A program made the translations under genes and the position numbers. This document shows, in pieces, positions 46,008 to 54,851 of a DNA stretch of 64,000 nt. How positions within the stretch are numbered: the stretch's first letter is position 1; the number at the start of each line of letters is the position of its first letter. Below the pieces are notes generated by a model. That model did no database searches. It saw nothing but the letters and a program-made list of their open reading frames with translations, and was not told the DNA's origin. Source of the stretch: Clostridium yunnanense. Its GTDB lineage: Bacteria; Bacillota; Clostridia; Clostridiales; Clostridiaceae. The DNA is taken from assembly GCF_016595795.1 (NCBI RefSeq), contig NZ_JAENHN010000037.1:124001-188000 (forward strand), given 5' to 3'.

Positions 46008-48446
46008 CTAAATCATTGGCTTAAACCCTTTAAGTCTCAATGCATTTAAAAGTACTGAAACGGAACTAAAACTCATTGCAAAGGCTGCTAACATAGGATT
46101 TAGAAGTGGACCTCCAAAGGCATATAAAATCCCCATAGCTACCGGTATCCCTAAGGTATTGTACCCAAAAGCCCAGAAAAGATTTTGCTTTATATTTCTT
46201 ATAGTCTTCTTACTTAAATCTATAGCAGTTATAACATCTAAAATATCACTTCTCATTAAAACTACATCTGCTGATTCTATAGCTACATCTGTACCAGAAC
46301 CAATTGCAATACCAACATCCGCAGCTGCTAGTGCAGGAGCGTCATTTATTCCATCACCAACCATTGCAACCTTTCTACCTTCACCTTGAATTTCTTTTAT
46401 CTTATTTGATTTATCTTCAGGCATTACTTCTGCTACAACTCTATCTATTCCAACTTCTCTCGCAATGGCTTCAGCGGTATTTTTATTATCACCTGTTAGC
46501 ATTACTACTTCAATTCCCATCTTGTGTAATGCCTTTACGGCATCTTTACTATTGGATTTAACAGTATCAGCTACAGCAACAATACCAGATATTTGTCCGT
46601 CTATTGATAAAAACATAGGGGTTTTTCCTTGCTCAGAAAGTACATTTGCATTTTCTTCTAATACATCAATATCTATATTTTCATCATTAAATAACTTCTT
46701 ATTTCCAAGTAGTATTGATTTTCCATCAATGGTTACTCTTATACCTTTTCCAGGTATAGCTTTAAAGCTTTCAATCGCCTTGAATTCAAGACTTCTACCT
46801 TCAGCCTCTGTTATTATTGCCTCTCCTAAAGGATGCTCTGAACCTTTCTCTGCAGAAGCAGCATAGGTTAATAACTGATCTTCTTCTATATTGACTGTTA
46901 CTATATCAGTAACCTTTGGCTTTCCTTCTGTTATAGTTCCTGTTTTATCAAATACAACAGTATTTATCTTATAGCTTGTTTCTAAAGCCTCTCCGCTTTT
47001 TATAAGCACACCGTATTCTGCTCCCTTACCTGTTCCAACCATTATAGCTGTAGGAGTAGCAAGTCCTAATGCACAAGGGCATGCAATAACTAAAACCGAG
47101 ATAAATATAGTAAGCGAGAATATGGTTCCTTCACCAAGAATCGCCCATGTAATACTAGCAATCAGTGCTAAGCCTATAACTACCGGAACAAAATATCCTG
47201 ATATTATATCAGCCATTTTAGCTATTGGGGCCTTAGATCCTTGAGCATCTTCAACAAGTTTTATAATCTGAGCTAGTGCAGTATCCTTTCCAACTTTTGT
47301 AGCTTTGTATTTTATCATTCCGTTTTTATTAATACTTGCACCATATACACTATCACCTATAGTCTTCTCTACAGGTATGCTTTCTCCAGTAAGCATTGAT
47401 TCATCTATAGAAGTAAGTCCTTCTACTATGCTTCCATCCACAGGAAGTTTTTCTCCAGGCTTAACTATAATTACGTCTCCAACCTCTACCTCCTCTATAG
47501 ATAGAACTTTTTCAACTCCATCTTTCAAAATAGTAGCAGTCTTAGGTGTTAGTCCCATTAGTTTCTTTATTGCTTCTGAAGTTTTTCCTTTAGTTATGGC
47601 CTCTAAGTATTTACCTAAGGTTATTAAAGTCAAGATTGTACCGGCAGATTCAAAATATAAATCCATAGTATACTCCATATACCCTTGGATTATCTTATAT
47701 ATTGCAAACAACCCATAAATATATGCTGCAGATGTTCCAACAGCTATAAGCGTATCCATATTTGGACTAAGCTGTATAAGATTTTTAAAGCCTACCTTAA
47801 AGGATTTTATTCCTGTTACAATAACTATTGTAGCCAGTATCAACTGAACTATCCCGAAGCTAAGTGGATGATGATGAGGATCTATGAATACAGGAAGTGG
47901 CATCCCAAGCATATGTCCCATAGCTATCAATAGTAACGGAACTGTAAATACTACTGAAATTACGAGCCTTCTTTTCATAGATTGAATTTCTTGCATCTTC
48001 CTATCTCTGTGCTCATCTTCTTTTTCATCTTCCACAGCCTTATATCCAGCTTTCTCAACTGCTTTTTTTATATCAGAAAGTCTTATAACCTCTGAGTCAA
48101 AAGCCACAGTCAAAGTCTCTGTTGCTAAGTTAACCTCGGCTTTTTCTACTCCAGAAACTTTTCTTACAAATCTTTCTACTCTGCTCACACATGCAGCGCA
48201 AGTCATACCTTCAACTTTAACCTTAGCAGATTTTACTGTAGAAATAGCTTTATATCCAGCTTTATCGACAGCTGCTTCAATATCATTTAGAGATAACTTA
48301 TCTTCTTCAAAAGAAACCTTAAGCGTTTCCGTAGCTAAGTTTACCGATGCATCATTAACTCCCTCTAATTTAGCTACTACTCTCTCTACTCTTCTAACAC
48401 AGGCCGCACATGTCATACCTTCTATTTTTAAAGTTTTATTAGTCAT
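46008..48446 (-). CDS. copA: Copper-exporting P1B-type ATPase CopA
   Basis: Pumps Cu(I) out of the cell. 812 residues: two N-terminal HMA domains, each GMTCAACV (near 9 and 80), a membrane region with the CPC motif in [13 protein letters not shown], phosphorylation site DKTGT, the SEHPLG nucleotide motif, and [10 protein letters not shown]. Length and two-HMA layout match Bacillus CopA. Follows csoR by 10 bases and precedes copZ. Confidence 0.96.
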   Translation of the reverse strand: MTNKTLKIEGMTCAACVRRVERVVAKLEGVNDASVNLATETLKVSFEEDKLSLNDIEAAVDKAGYKAISTVKSAKVKVEGMTCAACVSRVERFVRKVSGVEKAEVNLATETLTVAFDSEVIRLSDIKKAVEKAGYKAVEDEKEDEHRDRKMQEIQSMKRRLVISVVFTVPLLLIAMGHMLGMPLPVFIDPHHHPLSFGIVQLILATIVIVTGIKSFKVGFKNLIQLSPNMDTLIAVGTSAAYIYGLFAIYKIIQGYMEYTMDLYFESAGTILTLITLGKYLEAITKGKTSEAIKKLMGLTPKTATILKDGVEKVLSIEEVEVGDVIIVKPGEKLPVDGSIVEGLTSIDESMLTGESIPVEKTIGDSVYGASINKNGMIKYKATKVGKDTALAQIIKLVEDAQGSKAPIAKMADIISGYFVPVVIGLALIASITWAILGEGTIFSLTIFISVLVIACPCALGLATPTAIMVGTGKGAEYGVLIKSGEALETSYKINTVVFDKTGTITEGKPKVTDIVTVNIEEDQLLTYAASAEKGSEHPLGEAIITEAEGRSLEFKAIESFKAIPGKGIRVTIDGKSILLGNKKLFNDENIDIDVLEENANVLSEQGKTPMFLSIDGQISGIVAVADTVKSNSKDAVKALHKMGIEVVMLTGDNKNTAEAIAREVGIDRVVAEVMPEDKSNKIKEIQGEGRKVAMVGDGINDAPALAAADVGIAIGSGTDVAIESADVVLMRSDILDVITAIDLSKKTIRNIKQNLFWAFGYNTLGIPVAMGILYAFGGPLLNPMLAAFAMSFSSVSVLLNALRLKGFKPMI

Positions 48447-48456
48447 AATTACCTCC

Positions 48457-48726
48457 TTACTTATCCATCAATTTATCTAATATTCCCAAAACCTCGTCTA
48501 TTTTTTCTTCTGCATCATATTCTCTTTTTATTGCAGCTTTAACACATAGTGTCATATGCTGCTTTAAAACTAATTTATTTGCTCTCTTAAGAAGTCCCTG
48601 AGCAGCTATCATTTGGTTAGATATATCTATACAATATCTGTCTTCTTCAATCATTTTTATAATGCCTTCAATCTGTCCTTTGCAGGTTTTCAAAGCTTGA
48701 AGAGCCTTCTTCTTTTCCTCGTTCAT
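48457..48726 (-). CDS. csoR: Copper-sensing repressor CsoR
   Basis: DUF156-family tetrameric repressor that leaves DNA on binding Cu(I). Start at the ATG 5 nt after GGAGGTG (89 residues); the longer reading runs through the operator. Copper ligands C32, H57 and C61 have the CsoR spacing, excluding FrmR/RcnR types. First gene of the copper operon with a matching operator upstream. Confidence 0.93.
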   Translation of the reverse strand: MNEEKKKALQALKTCKGQIEGIIKMIEEDRYCIDISNQMIAAQGLLKRANKLVLKQHMTLCVKAAIKREYDAEEKIDEVLGILDKLMDK

Positions 48727-48741
48727 ATCGCACCTCCACCC

Positions 48742-48757
48742 ACCCCCTATGGGGGGT
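48742..48757. promoter_or_regulatory. CsoR operator
   Basis: ACCCCCTATGGGGGGT, a G/C-tract palindrome like the known Firmicute CsoR sites (ACCCTATGGGGGT type). It lies between the -10 and the csoR ribosome site. Confidence 0.85.
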
Positions 48758-48768
48758 GTTATGATTAT

Positions 48769-48797
48769 ATAATATTCCTTCAATTTGCTTTTGTCAA
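48769..48797 (-). promoter_or_regulatory. Promoter of csoR-copA-copZ
   Basis: Minus strand TTGACA (48792-48797), 17-base spacer, TATTAT (48769-48774), directly upstream of the CsoR palindrome. Confidence 0.8.
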
Positions 48798-48890
48798 TAC
48801 ACTGTTAATAATTAAATCTATCAGAACAAAGATCTCTAGCTTTAATAGAATCTTTATTCTGATTTTAATTGTTTGTATCTTTTATATAGA

Positions 48891-49652
48891 CTATCCTCTT
48901 AAGAACACTAAGTTTTTTTCTGAGGACATGTATTCTGAGTATGTGTAGTCATCCATATCAAACTCTTTTAATTGATCCACAGTATCAATTTTATTTTCTA
49001 TCACATATCTAGCCATAAGGCCTCTTGCCCTCTTTGCATATATAGGTATTATCTTATAAACCCCTCTTTTTCTATCTTTAAATGTTATATTTATTACGGG
49101 GTGATTAATATATTCCTTAACTGCTTTATAGTATTCTTCTGAAGCTAAGTTTATCAAAAATCTCTTACTATGCTTATCAAGCTCGCCATTGATATCCTCT
49201 GCTATCTTATCTCCCCAAAAACTATAAAGATTTTTATGAATACCCTGCTTTAACTTTGTGCCCATCTCTAGTCTATAAGGTTTTATTCCATCCAGAGGCT
49301 TAAGTATCCCATATAGACCAGATAGTATTCTTAAGTGTTTGTCAGCAAACTCTAATTGCTCTACTGACATATCTCCTGCCATCAATCCTCTATATACCTC
49401 TCCTTTAAAAGCTAGAACCGCATGCTTGTCTATATCGCTTTTTTCTTTCGTCCATTGCAAATATCTAGTATGATTCATTTCTGCCAGTGATAAATTAATT
49501 TTCATCAATCTACTAATATCATCTGGAGAATTCTTTCTTAACTCATCTATCAGTATGTTTGAATATTTTAAAAACTTCGGTCTATTTAGTCTTAATTCTT
49601 GATTTTTATTACTAAAATCCAGTGTTTTTGCTGGAGATATTATCATCAGCAT
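48891..49652 (-). CDS. yaaA: Peroxide stress protein YaaA (DUF328/UPF0246)
   Basis: 253 residues with the family start MLMIISPAKTLDF and the conserved SYFLNLASEEYYKAV-like (INLASEEYYKAVK) and RARGLMARYV blocks. In E. coli YaaA limits intracellular iron damage during peroxide stress and can bind DNA. ATG after GAGGTGAAGAG. Single gene. Confidence 0.93.
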   Translation of the reverse strand: MLMIISPAKTLDFSNKNQELRLNRPKFLKYSNILIDELRKNSPDDISRLMKINLSLAEMNHTRYLQWTKEKSDIDKHAVLAFKGEVYRGLMAGDMSVEQLEFADKHLRILSGLYGILKPLDGIKPYRLEMGTKLKQGIHKNLYSFWGDKIAEDINGELDKHSKRFLINLASEEYYKAVKEYINHPVINITFKDRKRGVYKIIPIYAKRARGLMARYVIENKIDTVDQLKEFDMDDYTYSEYMSSEKNLVFLRG

Positions 49653-49824
49653 CTCTTCACCTCATATCCATCTTAATCAATCTTTTACACATTTCCTTTT
49701 TATATCTCTATGATATTTACTATCCTTAGACGTAACTAATAAATTATTGCTCTTATAATTATAACATAAATTAGATTAAATGATAATAATTATCACACCT
49801 TAACAAAATCAGACATTTACCCAA

Positions 49825-49850
49825 TTAATTTCAGCACGATGCTTTAACAA
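49825..49850. repeat. Half copy of the TTAATTTCAACACGACGCTTT family
   Basis: 26 bases here differ at only two positions from 57301-57326, where they form the right arm and flank of a hairpin. Neighbouring arm is missing. Confidence 0.6.
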
Positions 49851-49864
49851 CACCAAAATAAAAA

Positions 49865-49885
49865 AAGCTATCTTTATAGATAGCT
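49865..49885 (-). terminator. Terminator after the CBS-domain gene
   Basis: AGCTATCT / AGATAGCT stem with a short loop and a preceding A-tract, i.e. T-tract on the minus strand. Confidence 0.75.
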
Positions 49886-49916
49886 TCTAAGTAACTTAAT
49901 ATAAAATTAAACTAAT

Positions 49917-50330
49917 TTATGCAATTGTGCTTTTTAATGTATTATAACAATAGTTTATTATGTCACTTCTTTTGATTATTCCTATAAACGTACCATTATC
50001 ATCTACCACTGGAACAAAGTTTTGTGAAATAGATAAGGAAATTATACTCTCTATATCTGAATTTATTGATACACTCTTATGGTTAACTCTTCTATATATC
50101 TCCTTAACCTTCACTGCATTGGTATTTTTGAAATTTAGATCTGGAGTATTCTTTAGCTTCCACAGAAGATCTCCTTCTGTAAGAGTTCCAACATACTTTC
50201 CGTTTCTATCAATAAGAGGAATTGCTGTATATCCATGATGCTCCATTCTTTCCATTACCTGTCTCATGGTTGCATCGGTGTTCTCGTAAATAACTTCATT
50301 TTTAGGTGTTAGAAAAAATGCAATATTCAT
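49917..50330 (-). CDS. Two-CBS-domain protein
   Basis: 137 residues made of a CBS pair: IYENTDATMRQVMERMEHHG..IPLIDRNGKYVGTLTEGDLL and the second ending FVPVVDDNGTFIGIIKRSDII. CBS pairs bind adenosine nucleotides such as ATP, AMP or c-di-AMP and regulate partners. No catalytic domain and no operon partner, so the target is unknown. Confidence 0.88.
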   Translation of the reverse strand: MNIAFFLTPKNEVIYENTDATMRQVMERMEHHGYTAIPLIDRNGKYVGTLTEGDLLWKLKNTPDLNFKNTNAVKVKEIYRRVNHKSVSINSDIESIISLSISQNFVPVVDDNGTFIGIIKRSDIINYCYNTLKSTIA

Positions 50331-50554
50331 ATGTTACCCTTCCCAAACAAAATTTTTATGACTCTCTCTTAATCATTTTAACATATCTATTATGCAAATG
50401 TTATTACATTTATATTAATTTACACTTTATCAATAATATAAATATTACTATTAATTTATATCAAATTAATTATTTCCAAAACACTACAAATTAATAAAGC
50501 TACTGTCAGTATATTTTATTCCTAAAATGGAACAATAAGTATAGGAGTGATTTT

Positions 50555-51016
50555 ATGAAAAAGTTTTTATGTTTCTATTTTTCACTTATTGTATCTCTAA
50601 GCATACTTTGCGATTCATGCATGGCTGATACAAAACCATATCATTCTGAGCAAAGTAGCTACATAGATCTTTACAAAACTAAGTGTTTAGATCATATAAA
50701 TACACTTAGATCATATTATTCTTTAGCTCAGTTTTCTATAGATAGCGAACTTAGCAATTCAGCACAGATTTATCTTAATAACTTCAAACCCTATGAAAAT
50801 GATTTATATATATATCAGACTAGCTCTGATATAAAATATTGCATTTACAAGCAGCGATTGACTAATCAATATTCTATCAACAATACAATGCTAACTCAAT
50901 CACTAATTGAAGATTATAAGGGATATATACTAAACCCAAATATTAGTAAGATAGGTCTTTATGTGATAACCGATAATCAAACTATAACATGTACTTTTGC
51001 ATTCAAATATAACTAA
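50555..51016 (+). CDS. Secreted CAP/SCP-like protein, degenerate
   Basis: 153 residues. Signal peptide (about 1-24), then LDHINTLRSYYSLAQFSIDSELSNSAQIYLN, which in short pieces matches the first CAP helix (HINTLRSYYSLAQ...DSELSNSAQIY), and the C-terminal NPNISKIGLYVITDNQTITC strand pair of that fold. The two His and two Glu of a metal-binding CAP site are not seen. So it may be a relic or a binding protein; assignment is by pattern only. GGAG ribosome site. Confidence 0.5.
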   Translation: MKKFLCFYFSLIVSLSILCDSCMADTKPYHSEQSSYIDLYKTKCLDHINTLRSYYSLAQFSIDSELSNSAQIYLNNFKPYENDLYIYQTSSDIKYCIYKQRLTNQYSINNTMLTQSLIEDYKGYILNPNISKIGLYVITDNQTITCTFAFKYN

Positions 51017-51118
51017 AAGAGTAAATAAGAGCATTAATCTATTATTACATGAAATTATTTCTAAAATCTTAAGTACATATTAACTTCTTGCTAAGTGGCC
51101 AATTACCTTTGACACTAG

Positions 51119-51150
51119 AAAAGGCAAACTTAAAATTTAGTTTGCCTTTT
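51119..51150. terminator. Bidirectional terminator
   Basis: AAAAGGCAAACT / AGTTTGCCTTTT between convergent genes; the exonuclease stop codon lies in the loop. Confidence 0.85.
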
Positions 51151-52036
51151 CAAACTTATAATAATAATCAGTATATTCAATATCATTTAATACACTATTA
51201 ACATTATTATAAACCTCATCCCCACTTATGGTCTTTTTAACAATAACCTCTTGTAAAACTTTTGTATTACACTTTGGACATTTACCAATGCCCATAAACC
51301 TCCAATTAAAAAGTTTCAAGGGCCTTTCCACAGTTATATTAGTTTTACACTTTGGGCACTTATAATCTAATTTCGAAATATCTATCTTATAGTTTTGAAG
51401 ATCTTTTATCATAATTGCAGGCATATTATAAACATCTTTAACTATATAACTTTTGACTATCCTATTATTAAAAAGTCTTTTAAATACTTCTGATGTATAC
51501 ACTGCATCATTTAATGCATCATGTAGTTTACTTTCATCCACTTTTATCTTTAATTCCTCTAAAGCGTTTTTTAAGCTTAATGCTTTTTTATGTCCAAGAA
51601 TTTTAGTTACATATTCTTGTATATCTAGATATTCTTTTAACCAACTTACATCATTATAATTGTGATAAAATGCATTTCTAAATATTTCAGCTATATCATC
51701 CTTAGCCCAAGAGCATATTATTGAATCATCATCCACGAATTTCTTAAGTTTGTCCATTGCTTCACTAAAGGTTATTCCTAGCCTTAAATTCTCATCAGTT
51801 ATTCCCGTAATTTCAGTAATCTTAGGGTTTAGTACATTTAAAGCACTTGGCTTTACGTATGTTTTAAATTGGCTTATGCAATTCATCATTTTATCAAGCT
51901 TTACTGCTCCAACCTCAATTATCTCATTTTCTAACTTAGGTTCTTTAAATTGTTCATAAAGACTATAAAAATCAGGATAATATTTAGTTATATTTTTAAG
52001 ATTATTAAATTCTAAATCTAGTATAACATACCCCAT
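51137..52036 (-). CDS. DEDD-type 3'-5' exonuclease with C-terminal zinc ribbon
   Basis: 299 residues. DnaQ/RNase T exonuclease fold with D7 and E9 (ILDLEF), a middle Asp, and the late HDALNDAVYTSEVF motif with His and Asp, so DEDDh. Residues about 225-262 form a zinc ribbon, CPKCKTN ... GKCPKCNTKV. Its substrate is unknown; an exonuclease fused to a zinc ribbon suggests structured nucleic acid or nucleoprotein targets. Separate from the next gene by a terminator. Confidence 0.85.
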   Translation of the reverse strand: MGYVILDLEFNNLKNITKYYPDFYSLYEQFKEPKLENEIIEVGAVKLDKMMNCISQFKTYVKPSALNVLNPKITEITGITDENLRLGITFSEAMDKLKKFVDDDSIICSWAKDDIAEIFRNAFYHNYNDVSWLKEYLDIQEYVTKILGHKKALSLKNALEELKIKVDESKLHDALNDAVYTSEVFKRLFNNRIVKSYIVKDVYNMPAIMIKDLQNYKIDISKLDYKCPKCKTNITVERPLKLFNWRFMGIGKCPKCNTKVLQEVIVKKTISGDEVYNNVNSVLNDIEYTDYYYKFEKAN

Positions 52037-52163
52037 TGCCTCATCCCCTCATCATATCTCTTATTATAATTATGCCATAAATAGTTATTTATTTCACTTT
52101 TATTTACTTCTTTGATAAAAAAATATGTAGCTTTAGTATTTCTCTTCTCAATTAAAAGAAAAA

Positions 52164-52186
52164 AAATCAGACCACAGGTCTGATTT
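52164..52186 (-). terminator. Terminator of the S24 fusion gene
   Basis: AAATCAGACC / GGTCTGATTT; the first arm bases overlap the gene's stop region. Confidence 0.85.
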
Positions 52187-53618
52187 ATATTTGCTTTATA
52201 ACTCCAATTGCAATGCCTAAAATAGATGCATCTCTATTTTCAAGGGAAATAGGTTGATACTTTGGATTTTCAGGCATAAGGTATGGAATTTTATCTTTCA
52301 AATTCAGTCTCTTTAGTGTAGCGCTACCTTCTATCTCTGCTGCTACTATATCATTGTGATTTGCAGATTGTTGTCTTCTTATAACAACAAAATCTCCATC
52401 GTTAATATTAGCATTTTTCATACTATCACCTTTTACATGAAGTATGAAGTTGTCTTTCTTTCCTCTAATCCAATTGTATGGAATATAAAAATTACTTTCC
52501 TGTTCTCCGTTCATTGGTATAGGTTCACCAGCAGCAATATCGCTATACATAGGTACTTCAACAAGTTCTTCTTCCTTAATAACTTCTTGCTTATCACTAT
52601 AATCAATTATTACTTCATTACTACTAGATGCTCCATCTATCATAAATGTATGCACACTCTTATGTTTTAAGTTAATATACGTAAATCTTTCTAGTGAGTA
52701 ATTATCTATTTTTTCCACCGAGCTACAAGCAAATCTATAATTCTTGAATGTATCAAACTCATTCATGTAGTTTAACTTTATTCCATTTTTAAGCCATGCG
52801 TATCTTTCTGAACTTTCAATTGTATTTATAAGATATGTAAATGATGAATAGTCTTTCTTAGCATATAAAGCCTTAATAAAATTAAGCTCTCCTCTAGTTA
52901 AATTTTCACAATTATCTAGAAGTATATGTATGTATTTGTTATTATCCTTTTCAACCATAGACTTTGCATACTTAGTCTTATCATATTTATCAATGAAATA
53001 TAGTTCTTTCATTTTACTTTGATACTGTAGATTCAGGCTATAAAGCAATTCTCTCGCCGAAGAATTTTTTCTTACAGCTTTCACTCTTCCTTTTCTGTTA
53101 ATCTCAGCATACTCTTCCTTTGATAGCATACTTGCCTTTATCCATTGTATCTCGTCAAGTATAAAATATATAGAACTGTTTTTTACTGTTCTAATTTTAT
53201 TTATACTATGCTCATTAGCTTCTAAAACTTCTCTTAATATTAAAAGCTTATCTGATTCTGTTATATCTTTAAAATTATTAACTCCATTACCTTCAACATA
53301 TAATTCGAAGTACAAATCAATTAATTCATCTAAAGAAAAAAATTCAACATCCTTTTCTATAAGCGAAAATAAGGTAATACTGCTAGGTTTATTCTTTTTA
53401 ACTGTCTCTTCATAAAAAGACTGAACAAGCATTTTATTGTTATTATTGGTAGTTATAAAAGCGATCTTATCACTATTGTATAAGCAATAATTATTTTTCA
53501 GATTTATAGTCCTATGCAAGGCTGCTGAAGTTTTTCCTGTATGTAAATAACCTTTTACCACTTGTACACCGAGATGCTTAGAATTTATGTATCTATTCTG
53601 ATTTCCCTCAAAATTCAT
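52185..53618 (-). CDS. UvrD-like SF1 NTPase fragment fused to a LexA-type S24 autoprotease
   Basis: 477 residues from the ATG 7 nt after GGAGGT. The N-terminal ~300 residues look like the front half of an SF1 helicase: Walker A GYLHTGKT at 23-30, a HelD-like EIQWIKASMLSKEEYAEINR stretch near 156-175, and a Walker B-like HILLDNCENL where D235-N236 replaces DE. The C-terminal ~125 residues are an S24 domain with cleavage site A363-G364 (IAAGEP), Ser399 (GDSM) and Lys436. No HTH. So it may be a cleavable NTPase switch instead of a repressor. Confidence 0.8.
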   Translation of the reverse strand: MNFEGNQNRYINSKHLGVQVVKGYLHTGKTSAALHRTINLKNNYCLYNSDKIAFITTNNNNKMLVQSFYEETVKKNKPSSITLFSLIEKDVEFFSLDELIDLYFELYVEGNGVNNFKDITESDKLLILREVLEANEHSINKIRTVKNSSIYFILDEIQWIKASMLSKEEYAEINRKGRVKAVRKNSSARELLYSLNLQYQSKMKELYFIDKYDKTKYAKSMVEKDNNKYIHILLDNCENLTRGELNFIKALYAKKDYSSFTYLINTIESSERYAWLKNGIKLNYMNEFDTFKNYRFACSSVEKIDNYSLERFTYINLKHKSVHTFMIDGASSSNEVIIDYSDKQEVIKEEELVEVPMYSDIAAGEPIPMNGEQESNFYIPYNWIRGKKDNFILHVKGDSMKNANINDGDFVVIRRQQSANHNDIVAAEIEGSATLKRLNLKDKIPYLMPENPKYQPISLENRDASILGIAIGVIKQI

Positions 53619-53650
53619 TTGTTTACCTCCGTACATATAAAAGAAAAAAA

Positions 53651-53682
53651 TTATATTGAACTCAAAATTTTATTCAATATAA
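53651..53682 (-). terminator. Terminator of the M28-like gene
   Basis: TTATATTGAA / TTCAATATAA with a 12-nt loop; TTTTTTTCTTTT follows on the minus strand. Confidence 0.8.
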
Positions 53683-53712
53683 TTTAATGTAATGTATTAA
53701 TTATATACTATT

Positions 53713-54669
53713 TTAGTAACTTATTAAATACTCCTTTAGATTTTTTACAATCTCACTCATATATTTAAAATCTATAGCTTGTACCGTATCATCTTCTCTA
53801 TTTATGTGTTCAAATCTATATATAGAAGTATCCGTAAATAAAACTGTTTTAAATCCGTTCTCTGAAAATGAATAGCTGTCCTTTATTCCATAACCAATTA
53901 AAAAATCCTGGTTTATATTTTTAACTGGAAGCCCTGAACTGTCATTAAAGTAATTTGTAACATTCCTAGCTAAATCTTTTGAATTAGAATTCCCTACTAC
54001 TGTTAAGAAATTAGCCTTATTAGGCATTGAAGGCCCTATAAAAGGATATCTTTGTGATAGAGGCTTATCTGAGTAATAACCTATTGAATCTAACACTATT
54101 ACACCTTCAATATTTTCATTTTGTTGTTTTATATAATCTGCATATATTTTACTACCCATTTGGTCAGTTTTTGCAAATACTTTTTCTCCATTTACAAAGG
54201 CTACAAATCTTACATTATGATAGGAATTAGTATTCTTGTACAAATCAGCTAATGTAATCAAAGCTGATATTCCAGACGCTCCACCATCTGCTGAACCTAA
54301 AGCTGAATCATAGTGAGCCCCTATTATAACAGTCTTACTATCCTTATTCTTATTTAAACAATCTTTTGTAGCAATAATATTAGAAAATGTTTTATCACCA
54401 ATTTGATAGTCTTGTATACCTATGTTGTATCCCATTGTTTTAAATTTACTTATTATGTACTGCTTACTCTTTTCTAGATTATCATAGTTGTTATAATCTC
54501 TTGGGCCTATATCCTTACAGAATACATTTACATTATCCTTTAAGGTTTCAGCCACATTTTCATCTCCATTAACAATAACCTTCGGTGAGCTTTTCCATCC
54601 ATAAGTTGTGGAGGCCAATGCAAACAATAACAAAACTAAAACAACTACCCAATTTATTTTTCTCTTCAT
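53713..54669 (-). CDS. M28-family aminopeptidase-like protein with altered general base
   Basis: 318 residues, N-terminal signal/anchor (about 8-24). M28 fold with GAHYDSALGS (His ligand, Asp) and DGGASG (bridging Asp). The usual NEE motif of this subgroup reads FVNGEKVF here, so the general-base Glu is Gly while the zinc-ligand Glu remains; VLDSIGYYSD and YPF match the subgroup. Thus it may be inactive or weakly active. Role outside the membrane unknown. Confidence 0.8.
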   Translation of the reverse strand: MKRKINWVVVLVLLLFALASTTYGWKSSPKVIVNGDENVAETLKDNVNVFCKDIGPRDYNNYDNLEKSKQYIISKFKTMGYNIGIQDYQIGDKTFSNIIATKDCLNKNKDSKTVIIGAHYDSALGSADGGASGISALITLADLYKNTNSYHNVRFVAFVNGEKVFAKTDQMGSKIYADYIKQQNENIEGVIVLDSIGYYSDKPLSQRYPFIGPSMPNKANFLTVVGNSNSKDLARNVTNYFNDSSGLPVKNINQDFLIGYGIKDSYSFSENGFKTVLFTDTSIYRFEHINREDDTVQAIDFKYMSEIVKNLKEYLISY

Positions 54670-54752
54670 AATCCACCATATTCATTATTTTATTAATATA
54701 CTACTTTATAATCTAACTTACATTTCAATATAAAGTAATCTATTTAAATAAC

Positions 54753-54810
54753 AAAACCCCAAAGTGTATGTTTTATTCAAAATAAAATAAATATAACATT
54801 TTGGAGTTTT
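54753..54810 (-). terminator. Terminator of the MutS-like gene
   Basis: AAAACCCCAAAGTGT / ACATTTTGGAGTTTT outer stem with AT-rich inner pairing, about 40 bases after the stop. Confidence 0.65.
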
Positions 54811-54851
54811 ATCGGTATAATTTTACTCTACCCTAATGCTACTGTCAATAT

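Noticed and set aside
53619-53712. SOS (LexA) box upstream of the S24 fusion gene
   Set aside because: The inverted repeat there is followed by a T-tract on the minus strand and is a terminator; no GAACnnnnGTTC-type site found.
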